The notes under the pieces were generated by a model, which saw nothing but the letters and a program-made list of their open reading frames with translations, was not told where the DNA came from and did no database searches. From Kitasatospora sp. MAA19 (GTDB lineage Bacteria > Actinomycetota > Actinomycetes > Streptomycetales > Streptomycetaceae), in assembly GCF_029894125.1 (NCBI RefSeq), contig NZ_JARXYZ010000023.1, positions 62,001 to 126,000 of the forward strand: a stretch of 64,000 nt of DNA. Reading direction: 5' to 3'. A program made the position numbers and the translations under genes. Below are positions 1-7,513 of the stretch, piece by piece (positions within the stretch are counted from its first letter, which is position 1; each line of letters starts with the position of its first letter).

Positions 1-598
1 GGCCGCCGGTGAGCGGATACGTCCCGCCGGCGAGCTCCGGGCGGGTGAGCACCTCGGCCGCGGCATCGCCGATGTCCCGGGCGTCGACGTAGTTGCACCG
101 GGCCTGCCCCAGGGCGCCGTGCACCACCCCGGCGGCGGCGACACCGGGCGCCAGGAGCAGCAGCTTCTGCATGAACGCGTACGGCCGCAGCACCGTCGCG
201 GTGAGGCCGGAGGTGCGCAGGCGCTCCTCGATCAGGTGGTGGCCGCGGGAGACGGCCACGGGGGAGTCCGGTTCGGCGGCGGGTGCGGAGACCTTGACGA
301 TGTGCTCCACGCCGCCCTCGACCGCCGCGTCGATCGCGGCCAGCTCGTGCTCGACCTGGCGCGGGCCGTTGGCCATGGTGAGGAAGAGCTGGTGCGCGCC
401 GCGGAAGGCCGCGCGCAGCGAGCCGGGGTCGGCGGCGTCGGCCGGGAGCGTCTCGGTCAGCGCGAGGGTCCGGTCGTCGAGCCCGGCGGCGAGGCGGGCG
501 GGGTCGCGGCTGAGCGCGCGGCTCGGTGCGCCGAGGGCGGCGAGGCTGCGCAGGGTGGCACCGCCGGTGGCGCCTGCGGCGCCCATGATGACGATCAC
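1..598 (-). CDS. NmrA-type NAD(P)-binding protein (3' end cut by window edge)
   Basis: The reading frame starts at a GTG that overlaps the stop of the upstream membrane-protein gene as GTGA, with GGAAAGG just before it, and runs off the left edge after about 199 codons. The N-terminus reads VIVIMGAAGATGGATL, a Rossmann glycine motif of the NmrA/atypical short-chain dehydrogenase type. Later segments (TMANGPRQVEHELAAIDAA, VKVSAP, VLRPYAFMQ) match the NmrA-like pattern of NAD(P)H-quinone oxidoreductase relatives or redox sensors. The family binds NAD(P); the substrate here is unknown. It is the last visible member of a leftward set headed by a MarR regulator, so a role in quinone or electrophile stress is plausible inference. 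Confidence 0.85.
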   Translation of the reverse strand, partial: MIVIMGAAGATGGATLRSLAALGAPSRALSRDPARLAAGLDDRTLALTETLPADAADPGSLRAAFRGAHQLFLTMANGPRQVEHELAAIDAAVEGGVEHIVKVSAPAAEPDSPVAVSRGHHLIEERLRTSGLTATVLRPYAFMQKLLLLAPGVAAAGVVHGALGQARCNYVDARDIGDAAAEVLTRPELAGGTYPLTGG

Positions 599-1077
599 GT
601 TGTCTGCCTTTCCGGTTGGACGGAGAGTCGGTGCTGCGGGGAGCGGGCCGGGCGGCTGCCGCGCCACCGCCAGGCGATCACGGTGGCCGCGATCGCGGAC
701 GAGACCGGCAGGTCGACCGGGAGGCGGCCGGGCCACGGGTTGGCGGCGAGTCCGGGGAGCTGTGGCAGCCAGTGCGCGGCCGTGAGGCCGACGGCGAGTG
801 CGACCGCCGCGGCGGCCAAGCCGAGGGCGGGGGCCAGCAGGGCGCGCGGTGCCCGGCCGGCCAGGGAGTGGGCGGGACGGCGACGCAGTGCGGAGCCGAC
901 CAGGGTGGCGACGACGGCCGAGGTGCCGCCGATCGTGGTGGCCGCGGCGATCATCAGCTGCGGCTGGCGGGTGACGGCTCCGCCGATGCCGGCCATCACG
1001 GCGGGCATCGCGTAGGCGGCCAGGACCTCCCGCCACAGGGTGAAGGGCGGCGGTGCGCCGGATGTTTTCTTGCTCAC
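595..1077 (-). CDS. Small multi-pass membrane protein
   Basis: A 160-residue protein starting at GTG (VSKKTSGAPPPF) with AAGGAA just upstream; a GTG ten codons earlier is possible but lies inside the inverted repeat upstream. About four hydrophobic stretches can be seen: YAMPAVMAGIGGAV, LMIAAATTIGGTSAVVATLV, ALLAPALGLAAAAVALAVGL and SSAIAATVIAW. I recognise no named family. Its stop overlaps the start of the NmrA-type gene, so the two are translationally coupled. The MarR-family gene lies just upstream in the same direction, with a paired operator-like repeat between. It may be a membrane partner in a MarR-regulated stress response; the function is unknown. Confidence 0.7.
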   Translation of the reverse strand: MSKKTSGAPPPFTLWREVLAAYAMPAVMAGIGGAVTRQPQLMIAAATTIGGTSAVVATLVGSALRRRPAHSLAGRAPRALLAPALGLAAAAVALAVGLTAAHWLPQLPGLAANPWPGRLPVDLPVSSAIAATVIAWRWRGSRPARSPQHRLSVQPERQTT

Positions 1078-1099
1078 GGGTTCCTTCTCGGCATGGTGA

Positions 1100-1133
1100 T
1101 GAGCCACCTAACCATTTGTGCTTAGGTGGCTAA
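1100..1133. promoter_or_regulatory. Paired operator-like inverted repeat
   Basis: AGCCACCTAA and TTAGGTGGCT form a perfect 10-bp inverted repeat around a 10-bp spacer. Each arm belongs to a 12-bp TTAG-N4-CTAA-like site (TTAGGTGGCTAA at 1122-1133 and its near copy TGAGCCACCTAA at 1100-1111), with centres 22 bp apart, about two helical turns. It lies just upstream of the membrane-protein start, so it is a good candidate site for the neighbouring MarR protein or another dimeric repressor. Confidence 0.6.
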
Positions 1134-1223
1134 CTATTGGGTCGTGAGGTGGCGGGCCGCCGATGGGGCGGCCCGCCGTTGTCGCCCGGGTCGGTTCGCG
1201 GTCGGTCTGCGCTCGGCCCGCGG

Positions 1224-1766
1224 TCAGTCCGCGGTCAGGGCGTCGGCGCCCGCGACCACCCTGGCCAGGAGGTCGAGGAAGGTGGTGCGCTCCTCGACCG
1301 AGAGCCCACCGACCAGCGCCTGCATCCGGGCGAAGTGCTCGGGCGCCAGATCGCGCAGCCGCTGCGCGCCGCGTGCGGTGAGGACCACCACGTTGGCGCG
1401 GCCGTCCTCGGCGGACGGGCGGCGGACCACCAGGCCTTCCCGCTCCAGGCCGTCCACCAGACCGGTCACGGTCGCCCGCGACACGCCGAGGCCGGCCGCG
1501 AGCTGGGAGGGCGACTTCTCGCCGCCGTGGTCCTCCAGGTCGGCCAGCAGTCGGTAGCGGCCGGTGGAGAGGCCGAAGCGGGCGAAGTGCACCTCCCCGG
1601 CCTGGCCGATCCGGGCGCCCGCCGCCATCAGCCGGGCCGCGACCAGGACCGCCTGCGGGTCGGCCGTGAGGCCGTACCGGGCGATCTGGCGCCGCGCCTG
1701 ATCGAGGGTGGGGGCGCCGCCGCCGGCGTCGGGGTGTTGCGTCATGAAAGTAATATGGCGCCTCAT
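1224..1766 (-). CDS. MarR-family transcriptional regulator
   Basis: A 180-residue protein if the ATG at 1766 (MRRHITFM) is used, with GGGAA upstream; the ATG at 1745 is an alternative start. The winged-helix region is clear: LSTGRYRLLADLEDHG, then SPSQLAAGLGVSRATVTGLV as the recognition helix-turn-helix, then DGLEREGLVVRRPSAEDG, the wing signature with the conserved D-x-R-like turn. MarR proteins are dimeric repressors released by phenolics, antibiotics or oxidation. A 20-bp perfect palindrome lies just upstream of its own start, and a paired inverted repeat precedes the membrane-protein/NmrA genes, suggesting autoregulation and control of the genes downstream. No cysteine is evident in the coding sequence, so direct thiol sensing is unlikely. 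Confidence 0.9.
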   Translation of the reverse strand: MRRHITFMTQHPDAGGGAPTLDQARRQIARYGLTADPQAVLVAARLMAAGARIGQAGEVHFARFGLSTGRYRLLADLEDHGGEKSPSQLAAGLGVSRATVTGLVDGLEREGLVVRRPSAEDGRANVVVLTARGAQRLRDLAPEHFARMQALVGGLSVEERTTFLDLLARVVAGADALTAD

Positions 1767-1778
1767 CAGTTTCCCGGT

Positions 1779-1798
1779 CAAGTCGACCGGTCGACTTG
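1779..1798. promoter_or_regulatory. 20-bp perfect palindrome upstream of marR gene
   Basis: CAAGTCGACCGGTCGACTTG is identical to its own reverse complement. It ends 12 bp before the ATG at 1766, where a dimeric repressor would block transcription or translation initiation. A perfect 20-mer palindrome in an intergenic position beside a MarR gene is best read as an autoregulatory operator; binding is inferred. Confidence 0.65.
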
Positions 1799-1830
1799 TG
1801 TCCGGGTGGCACGGGAGTACGGAGCACGGG

Positions 1831-1854
1831 GTGCGTGGGTGCGTGGGTGCGTGG
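1831..1854. repeat. Three tandem 8-bp repeats
   Basis: GTGCGTGG is repeated three times without interruption in the gap between the MarR promoter and the 3' end of the flavin monooxygenase gene. It is a simple sequence repeat with no coding role visible. Confidence 0.8.
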
Positions 1855-1883
1855 GTCCGGGCCTGGGCGTGGCCGGGGCTGGT

Positions 1884-3074
1884 CTAGGCCGCGCGGGGGG
1901 TGATCCGGGGCGGCGTCCAGTCGGCGTGCTTCAGGGCGGTCCGGACCATCGCGCCGGGCGGGGTGAGGCGGATCGCGGCGTTGCGCAGGCCGACCGCCAG
2001 CGGGTTGGCCAGTTGCTGCCCCATCCGGCCGGCCCGGCGCGCGTCCCGGGCCACCGTCTGGCTGCGCGGGCGCCGCTGCGCGTCGTAGCGGGCGAGCGCC
2101 GCCTCGACGCTCCGGGCCTCGGCCACGGCAGCCGCGAGGGTCACCGCGTCCTCCAGGGCTTGGCAGGCACCCTGCCCGAGGTGCGGGGCCATGGCGTGCG
2201 CCGCGTCGCCGAGCAGGGCGATCCGGCCCGCGACGTACGAGGGCAGCGGGGTGGCCAACTCGTTGACGTCGTGGTGCAGTACGGCCTCCGGCCGGGTCGC
2301 GGCCAGCAGTGCCGGGATCGGCTCGTGCCAGTGCGCGAAGCGGCGGCGCACCTCGGTCAGCGGGTCCTGGTAGCGGACCCCGGCCGGGGCGTTGAGGACG
2401 GCGTGCCACTCGGCCCGCCCGTCCGGGAAGGCGATGTGGCCGAACTCGGCGCCGTGTCCCCAGGTCAGTTCGAAGTCGGCGGTCAGTCCGTCGACGGGGC
2501 GTTCGGTGATCGCCCGCAGCACCGTCGAGCCGTTGTACGCCGGCCCGGGGTGGGTGGGAAAGAGGCGGCGCCGGATGCGGCTGTGGATGCCGTCGGCCGC
2601 TACCACCAGGTCGGCGTCCAGGGTGGTGTCCCCGTACGTCACCCGGACCCGGGAGGGTTGTGCGGTGTCCACATCGGTCACCTCCACATCGGTCACCTCC
2701 GCGCCGATCACCAGCGACTCGGCGGGCAGCGCCTCGCGCAGGATCCGGTGCAGTGCGGCGCGGGGGATGCCCACGATCGGGGCGCCCAGCTCGCGCTCCA
2801 GTGCGGCGCCGTCCATCAGGGCGAGCCGGCGGCCGTCCGGCGTGCGGGTTCCGCCGGTGTACTGGCGTCGCGCGGCCGCCTCGACGGCCTCGCCGACCCC
2901 GAGGGTGGCGAGCGCGCGCATCCCGTTGGCGGCCAGCGAGATGCCCGCGCCCGCGTCGTCGAGGACGGCCGCCCGCTCGACCACGGTCACGTGCCAGCCC
3001 GCCAGCCGGAGACCGATGGCGCTCGCCAGCCCGCTGATCCCGCCCCCGACCACCACCGCGCTGTTGCTGCTCAT
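1884..3074 (-). CDS. FAD-dependent monooxygenase (class A flavoprotein)
   Basis: A 396-residue protein from ATG (MSSNSAVVV) with GAAGGA upstream. All three class A flavoprotein hydroxylase motifs are present: the GGGISG dinucleotide-binding loop near residue 10, the DG motif VVAADGIHSRIRRRL near residue 160, and the GD motif ALLGDAAHAMAPHLGQGA near residue 286. Such enzymes use NAD(P)H and O2 to hydroxylate aromatic or polyketide-like substrates; FAD is bound by the first and third motifs. The gene is divergent from a TetR regulator with a palindromic operator between them, the usual layout for inducible drug- or aromatic-modifying monooxygenases. Substrate is unknown. An in-frame 15-bp duplication (EVTDV twice) sits in the middle. 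Confidence 0.92.
   Translation of the reverse strand: MSSNSAVVVGGGISGLASAIGLRLAGWHVTVVERAAVLDDAGAGISLAANGMRALATLGVGEAVEAAARRQYTGGTRTPDGRRLALMDGAALERELGAPIVGIPRAALHRILREALPAESLVIGAEVTDVEVTDVDTAQPSRVRVTYGDTTLDADLVVAADGIHSRIRRRLFPTHPGPAYNGSTVLRAITERPVDGLTADFELTWGHGAEFGHIAFPDGRAEWHAVLNAPAGVRYQDPLTEVRRRFAHWHEPIPALLAATRPEAVLHHDVNELATPLPSYVAGRIALLGDAAHAMAPHLGQGACQALEDAVTLAAAVAEARSVEAALARYDAQRRPRSQTVARDARRAGRMGQQLANPLAVGLRNAAIRLTPPGAMVRTALKHADWTPPRITPRAA
2669..2698. repeat. In-frame 15-bp tandem duplication
   Basis: CCACATCGGTCACCT occurs twice in direct succession inside the monooxygenase gene, giving the peptide repeat EVTDVEVTDV in a surface-type segment. The copies are identical, which suggests a recent slippage event. 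Confidence 0.85.
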
Positions 3075-3103
3075 GCCCGGTCCTTCCCGTGTCACCGCAC
3101 TGT

Positions 3104-3121
3104 CTTCTACATCTGTAGAAG
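3104..3121. promoter_or_regulatory. TetR-type operator palindrome
   Basis: CTTCTACA and TGTAGAAG face each other around a 2-bp centre in the gap between the divergent monooxygenase and TetR genes. The length and position fit a TetR dimer site controlling both promoters. No other palindrome of this quality is seen in the gap. Confidence 0.65.
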
Positions 3122-3211
3122 GAGCGTACTACGGGCTCACGCGCAGCCGTCGAGGCCGGGGGTGGTGGCAGGGCGTGCGGGCCGGGGCCGGGGTGCGGGT
3201 AAAAAGGGGGG

Positions 3212-3826
3212 ATGAGGCGAGACGGGGACCAGAGGCAGGGCGAGGCGCGCGGCGAGGGGCGGGCGGACCGGAGGACCGTGCTCGCGGACGCGGCGATCGG
3301 CGTACTGGCGGACGCGGGCGTGCGCGGCCTCACGCACCGGGCCGTCGACGCGGCGGCTGGACTGCCGGTCGGGACCACCTCGGCCTACCTGCGAACCAGG
3401 CAGGCGCTGCTCACCGCGCTGGTACGGCGCCTGGTCGAGCTGGACCAGGGCGAGCTGCAGATGATGGGGGAGCGGGCGACGGTCCGGTCGGCCGATGAAC
3501 TGATCCAGGGTCTAGGGGAGTTGACGCGACGGCGGCTGACCGGTGAGGGGCGACGGCGCTCGCTCGCACGGTACGCCTGCGCGGTGGAGAGCGTGCGCGA
3601 CCCCGAACTTCGCGAGATCCTCGTCCCCCGCGAGAACGCCGCGCGCGCCGCCGTTCGGACCTTCCTGTCCGGCCGGGGCGTGCCTGATCCCGACGGGCGG
3701 ACCACCGCACTGCTGGCCTGCATCGACGGGCTGGTCTTCGACCGGCTGGTGGGCGGCGGAGAAGTCCGGACGGACGAGATCCAGGGCCTGGTGGCGGCCG
3801 CGCTGCGCGGAGCGGGCGGAGCCTAG
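3212..3826 (+). CDS. TetR-family transcriptional regulator
   Basis: A 204-residue protein with a run of G and A (AAAAAGGGGGG) right before the ATG. The N-terminal HTH reads VLADAAIGVLADAGVRGLTH followed by RAVDAAAGLPVGTTSAYLRT, where GTTSAYLRT takes the place of the usual G-x-x-Y-x-H/Y-F recognition segment. The rest is a helical ligand-binding domain with no close named relative that I recognise. It is divergent from the flavin monooxygenase with a single 18-bp palindrome between, so it most likely represses that gene and itself until a substrate-like ligand binds. Confidence 0.9.
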   Translation: MRRDGDQRQGEARGEGRADRRTVLADAAIGVLADAGVRGLTHRAVDAAAGLPVGTTSAYLRTRQALLTALVRRLVELDQGELQMMGERATVRSADELIQGLGELTRRRLTGEGRRRSLARYACAVESVRDPELREILVPRENAARAAVRTFLSGRGVPDPDGRTTALLACIDGLVFDRLVGGGEVRTDEIQGLVAAALRGAGGA

Positions 3827-4039
3827 AATCGCGGAGCCCGCCGCGGGTCGCGCCGACGCGGCTGGTGGGGGGCTGTGATGACCAATCGTTAGGTCAATCA
3901 ACCGTCAAGTTGGTTCATTCACAGAATAATCCGGTCGAGAACGGAATCACATCGAAACATTTACGGTGCTTCCAGGTCTTCACATGGAGATCTCAGACTG
4001 ACAGGCTGGGGCCGCCCTTTCAGGTACGGAGGAGGTTCC

Positions 4040-5662
4040 TTGTCCCGTATAACCAAGCTGGCCGGAGCGGTCAGCTGCGCCCTCGCCCTCGTTACCGGCA
4101 GTGCCGTCGCGGCATCGGCGGCGCCGATAGACCAGGTGCCGGGTGCGGCTGCGGCCGAGGCGAAGGTCGACCCTGTCAACTGGACCCCGTGCAACCCCGA
4201 TCCGACCAAGCCGGACCCCGGAATCTACGACTGTGCCGTGTACCCGGTGCCGTTGGACTACGACAACCCGTCGGGCGAGAAGGTCGGCATCGCCATGATG
4301 CGCCGGCGGGCGAGCGACCCGTCGAAGCGGATCGGCTCGCTGTTCCTCAACCCGGGCGGCCCGGGCGGTAGTGGCTACCTGTGGGCGACGACCACCCGCT
4401 TCGGCGCCGAGGTGCAGTCGAAGTTCGACCTGATCGGCTTTGACCCCCGTGGCGTGGCCCGGAGCAACCCGCTCAAGTGCTTCAAGACCCAGGAGGACGC
4501 CGACGCCGTCAACGGCCGCATGGTCGGCGTGCCGGTCACCAAGGCCGAGATCAACGAGACGCTGGACGCGGACCAGGACTACACCGACGCGTGCAGCAAG
4601 AACGCCGGCCCGCTGATCGAGCACATGTCGACCATCAACGTCGTCCGCGACCTCGACCGGATGCGCCGCGCCGTCGGTGACTCCCAGCTCACCTTCGCCG
4701 GCTTCTCCTACGGCACCCTGATCGGCGCGACCTACGCCGGCATGTACCCGAACAAGGTGCGCGCGGTCATCGTCGACGGCAACGTCGACCCGAACCTGCG
4801 CCTGCACAACGGCCTGGAGTACGACCGTCAGCGGGCGGGCGGCTTCGAGCTGGCCCTGGACGAGTTCCTGAAGCGCTGCCAGACGGCAGGCGCCCCGCGC
4901 TGCGCCTTCGGCGAGGGTGACACCCGGGCCAAGTTCGACCAGCTCCGCGACCACCTGCGGACCAGCCCGGTCACCCTGCCGAACGGCTCCCAGGTGACGC
5001 TGAGCACCTTCACCAGCGAGGTGGCCAGCGCGCTGTACTCGCAGGCCAAGCTGGCGCCGCTGGCCAAGTCGCTGCAGGCGACGTACCAGCTGATCCAGAA
5101 GCCGGCCGCGGCCACCCTGCTCGCGCCGAAGGCGACCGTCTCGGACGAGGACGCCAACATCCTCGCGGTGAACGCCCCGCGGGCGCTGCGCGAGGCTCCG
5201 GCCGACTCCGAGTACACCGGTGACGACTCCTACATGGGTGTCAACTGCCAGGACAAGCCGTACCCGTCGAACGACCGGGTCTTCGCGAACGCGGCCAAGG
5301 CGTGGGAGAAGGAGTCGCCGACCTTCGGCCGCTACCAGGCCTTCGACGCGCCCGCCTGCGCGAGCTGGCCGGCCCCGGCCCGCGACGCCGAGCGCTTCAG
5401 CGGTCCGTGGAACAAGAAGACCTCGAACACCGTCATGGTGATCGGCAACCTCTACGACCCGGCCACCCAGTACAAGTTCGCCCAGCGGATGCAGCAGCAG
5501 CTGGGCAACGCCGTGCTGGTCAGCGTCGACTCGATCGAGCACTGCGCCGTCGGCCGCAGCACGGCGCTGAACACGCTGGTCACCCGTTACCTGGTGGACG
5601 GCACCGCGCCGAAGCCGGGCCAGCTGCTGAAGCCGGACGCGGAGATCTTCCCGGCGGTCTGA
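4040..5662 (+). CDS. Secreted TAP-type alpha/beta-hydrolase (tripeptidyl aminopeptidase family)
   Basis: A 540-residue protein using a TTG start with a very strong ribosome site (GGAGGAGG) four bases upstream. A Sec-type signal peptide is clear: KLAGAVSCALALVTGSAVA with cleavage after an ASA-type motif. The mature part has the oxyanion segment NPGGPGGSG, the nucleophile elbow GFSYG (Ser about 223), an acid in NLYDPAT (Asp about 473) and the histidine in SIEHCAVG (about 500). This order matches SlpD/TAP-type Streptomyces proteases that remove tripeptides from secreted proproteins or scavenge peptides outside the cell. It is a single-gene unit followed by a strong hairpin terminator. The exact cleavage specificity cannot be read from sequence. 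Confidence 0.93.
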   Translation: MSRITKLAGAVSCALALVTGSAVAASAAPIDQVPGAAAAEAKVDPVNWTPCNPDPTKPDPGIYDCAVYPVPLDYDNPSGEKVGIAMMRRRASDPSKRIGSLFLNPGGPGGSGYLWATTTRFGAEVQSKFDLIGFDPRGVARSNPLKCFKTQEDADAVNGRMVGVPVTKAEINETLDADQDYTDACSKNAGPLIEHMSTINVVRDLDRMRRAVGDSQLTFAGFSYGTLIGATYAGMYPNKVRAVIVDGNVDPNLRLHNGLEYDRQRAGGFELALDEFLKRCQTAGAPRCAFGEGDTRAKFDQLRDHLRTSPVTLPNGSQVTLSTFTSEVASALYSQAKLAPLAKSLQATYQLIQKPAAATLLAPKATVSDEDANILAVNAPRALREAPADSEYTGDDSYMGVNCQDKPYPSNDRVFANAAKAWEKESPTFGRYQAFDAPACASWPAPARDAERFSGPWNKKTSNTVMVIGNLYDPATQYKFAQRMQQQLGNAVLVSVDSIEHCAVGRSTALNTLVTRYLVDGTAPKPGQLLKPDAEIFPAV

Positions 5663-5769
5663 AGGGGCTGAGGGGCGGGTCGGACCCGGCCGGCACGGCT
5701 GGTCCGGCAGGTCTGGTAGGTCCGGCAGGTCTGGCCGACCGGCCCTCGGACGCCTGAGGTGTGCGTGAA

Positions 5770-5806
5770 CGGATGTGGTGGTCGGCGGCGCCGGCCACCA
5801 CATCCG
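5770..5806. terminator. Rho-independent-type hairpin
   Basis: CGGATGTGGTGG pairs perfectly with CCACCACATCCG around a GC-rich loop, about 110 bp after the hydrolase stop. There is no U-tract, as is common in high-GC actinobacteria. Confidence 0.75.
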
Positions 5807-6119
5807 CGTATTCTGGGCATTCCGGCGGAGGCCTCGGATGACGGCGTCGATAAGGCGGGAGATCGTCATCGAACCTCCTCGGATCGGGATTCCCTCAGTT
5901 GCCGGGGACCATATCCGACGCCACTGACAGCCGGCTGTCGAGGCCTGGACCAGCCCGGAAGCTGCGAGTATTCGCAGAAAATGACGTACTGTCACACTAA
6001 TTCGTTAACAGATTCACAAACGTGAATACCCGTGCCAGCGTGCCGCCGCCAGCTTCTCTCATCGCCGAGAACGTGAGGTCGGGTCATGCGGCGCGAATTC
6101 TCCGAACCGGGATTCCCGG
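5807..6119. other. Gene-free region with two small palindromes
   Basis: This gap is unusually AT-rich for the window between about 5,960 and 6,030. It contains CTGCGA-GTAT-TCGCAG (5962-5977) and ATTCAC-AAAC-GTGAAT (6012-6027), two 16-bp perfect inverted repeats with the same 6-4-6 layout and centres 50 bp apart. They look like operator sites for one or two dimeric regulators acting on a promoter here, but no regulator gene is adjacent. I see no convincing gene in the gap. Confidence 0.45.
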
Positions 6120-6416
6120 GTGACGCCGACCGTCCGCGGCGGCGGGTACGGCCTGCTCTCCCGGCGGCGCGGGCTCACCGTGGACCGCCGCTCCAACGGG
6201 AACGTCGTCCTGCTGACCCAGTGGGACGGCGACGACCCCGCGCCGCTGGACGCGTTCGTGGCGGCCGTCGAGCACGGGGTGGCCCCACGGCTGCCGCCAC
6301 GACAGCCGCCACGACTGGCCCCGCGCCGGCGCCGGCGTCCGAGCCGCCCGGACCGGCGCCGGTCCGGGCCCCACCGGATGCGCGAGCCGTCGGCGGGGCG
6401 CAGGGTCGAGGTATGA
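6120..6416 (+). CDS. Small protein of unknown function
   Basis: A 98-residue frame from GTG. The first 55 residues look protein-like (GGGYGLLSRRRGLTVDRRS, VVLLTQWDGDDPAPLDAFV) and the C-terminal 40 are arginine/proline-rich and probably disordered. Its TGA overlaps the ATG of the next gene as ATGA, which supports translation of both. I recognise no domain. The ribosome site is weak, so the start is uncertain. Confidence 0.45.
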   Translation: MTPTVRGGGYGLLSRRRGLTVDRRSNGNVVLLTQWDGDDPAPLDAFVAAVEHGVAPRLPPRQPPRLAPRRRRRPSRPDRRRSGPHRMREPSAGRRVEV

Positions 6417-6688
6417 GCGGAGTGATCGTGCTGGTCGAGCTGGAGCCGTCCACGGAGGTGCTGGACGCGGGCGAGGTCGACGTGAGCGCGCGGGTGCGCT
6501 GGGTGCACGCGGCCCCGCCCGATCCGGACGTGCCGGAGGATCCGGGGCCGCTCACCTTCTGCGGCATCGACACCGCGGGCCTCGAACGGGAGCCCTACCG
6601 CCCGGCCGGGCCCGGCGAGCCGTGGTACCCGCCGTCCCAGCGCACCCGGCGGTGCCGCGCCTGCGAGGCGGCCCTCAAGGCGCTCTGA
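6413..6688 (+). CDS. Small cysteine-containing protein of unknown function
   Basis: A 91-residue protein starting at an ATG that overlaps the preceding stop. The N-terminus is acidic (MSGVIVLVELEPSTEVLD) and the C-terminus carries FCGID and then RRCRACEAALKAL, an arrangement that could bind a metal or form disulfides, though only three cysteines are present. The frame extends upstream in another annotation-style reading but the upstream part is arginine-rich shadow. No family recognised. It probably forms a two-gene unit with the overlapping gene before it. Confidence 0.55.
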   Translation: MSGVIVLVELEPSTEVLDAGEVDVSARVRWVHAAPPDPDVPEDPGPLTFCGIDTAGLEREPYRPAGPGEPWYPPSQRTRRCRACEAALKAL

Positions 6689-6784
6689 GGAACGGGCCGG
6701 CGGATGCGCCGGCCCGTTCCGAAGCGCCACCAAGCACCCCACGTGGCCGGTCCGCCGCCGGGTGCCCCGGTCCGTCGGGATGCG

Positions 6785-7513
6785 CTAGGCGGCCTGCCCG
6801 GTGGCCTCCTCCTCGACGATCCGTCCGTCGCGGAGTTCGATCACCCGGTCGGCGAGCTCCATCAGCGTCGGGTCGTGGGTGGCGACCAGCACGGTGACGC
6901 CCTCGCTGCGGACCACGGCGCGCAGCAGCTGCATGATCGAGCGGCCGGTCTCCGAGTCCAGCTGTCCGGTCGGCTCGTCGGCGATGATCAGGCCGGGGTC
7001 GTTGGCGAGCGCGCGGGCGATGGCGACCCGCTGCTGCTGGCCGCCGGAGAGCTCGCCGGGCCGCTGGTTGGCGTGGTCGGCGAGGCCTACCAGGGCCAGC
7101 AGGGTGTGCGCGCGCTCCTCGCGCTCGGCGGCCGAGACCTTGCGCAGCCGCATCGGCACGCCGACGTTCTCGGCGGCGGTGAGCATCGGGATCAGCCCGA
7201 AGGACTGGAAGACGAAGCCGATCCGCTCCCGGCGCAGGGCGAGCCGGCCGTCCTCGTTCAGTCCGGCGAGGTCGGTGCCGTCCAGGGCGATGCTGCCACC
7301 GGTCGGGGCGTCCAGGCCGCCGACCAGGTTGAGCAGGGTGGTCTTGCCGGAGCCCGAGCGCCCCTTGAGTGCGGTGAGTTCGCCGCGGCCGATGGAGAAG
7401 GAGACACCGCGCAGCGCGTGCACGGTCCGCTCGCCGGTGCCGAAACTGCGCCGGAGGTCGGTCGCGGCCACCATGGGCGCGGTGGTGGTGGCGGTGGCCT
7501 GAGGCTGCGTCAT
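6785..7513 (-). CDS. ABC transporter ATP-binding protein (MacB/LolD type)
   Basis: A 242-residue ATPase with a complete set of motifs: Walker A GRSGSGKTTLLNL near residue 45, Q-loop region GFVFQSFGLIPMLTA, signature LSGGQQQRVAIARALA, Walker B LIIADEPTGQLD and H-switch VATHDP. The sequence type is that of ATPases pairing with FtsX-like permeases (MacB, LolD, bacitracin-type exporters), which work by mechanotransmission at the membrane rather than by moving substrate through the dimer. The permease genes lie divergently to the right, and a second related ATPase ends that operon. Either ATPase could serve the permeases; two are likely used together or alternately. Confidence 0.93.
   Translation of the reverse strand: MTQPQATATTTAPMVAATDLRRSFGTGERTVHALRGVSFSIGRGELTALKGRSGSGKTTLLNLVGGLDAPTGGSIALDGTDLAGLNEDGRLALRRERIGFVFQSFGLIPMLTAAENVGVPMRLRKVSAAEREERAHTLLALVGLADHANQRPGELSGGQQQRVAIARALANDPGLIIADEPTGQLDSETGRSIMQLLRAVVRSEGVTVLVATHDPTLMELADRVIELRDGRIVEEEATGQAA

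Noticed and set aside
1831..1854. Possible CRISPR-like repeats
   Set aside because: The 8-bp units are contiguous with no spacers, and no cas gene is near; a simple sequence repeat.
1108..3378. Long open frame on the minus strand across the MarR and monooxygenase region
   Set aside because: Arginine/proline-rich translation without any domain, lying out of frame over two well-supported genes; a GC-bias shadow.
6086..6412. Upstream extension of the 91-residue protein to a 200-residue protein
   Set aside because: The added residues are Arg/Pro/Ala-rich shadow of the overlapping frame at 6120-6416; the internal ATG overlaps that frame's stop as expected for coupling.
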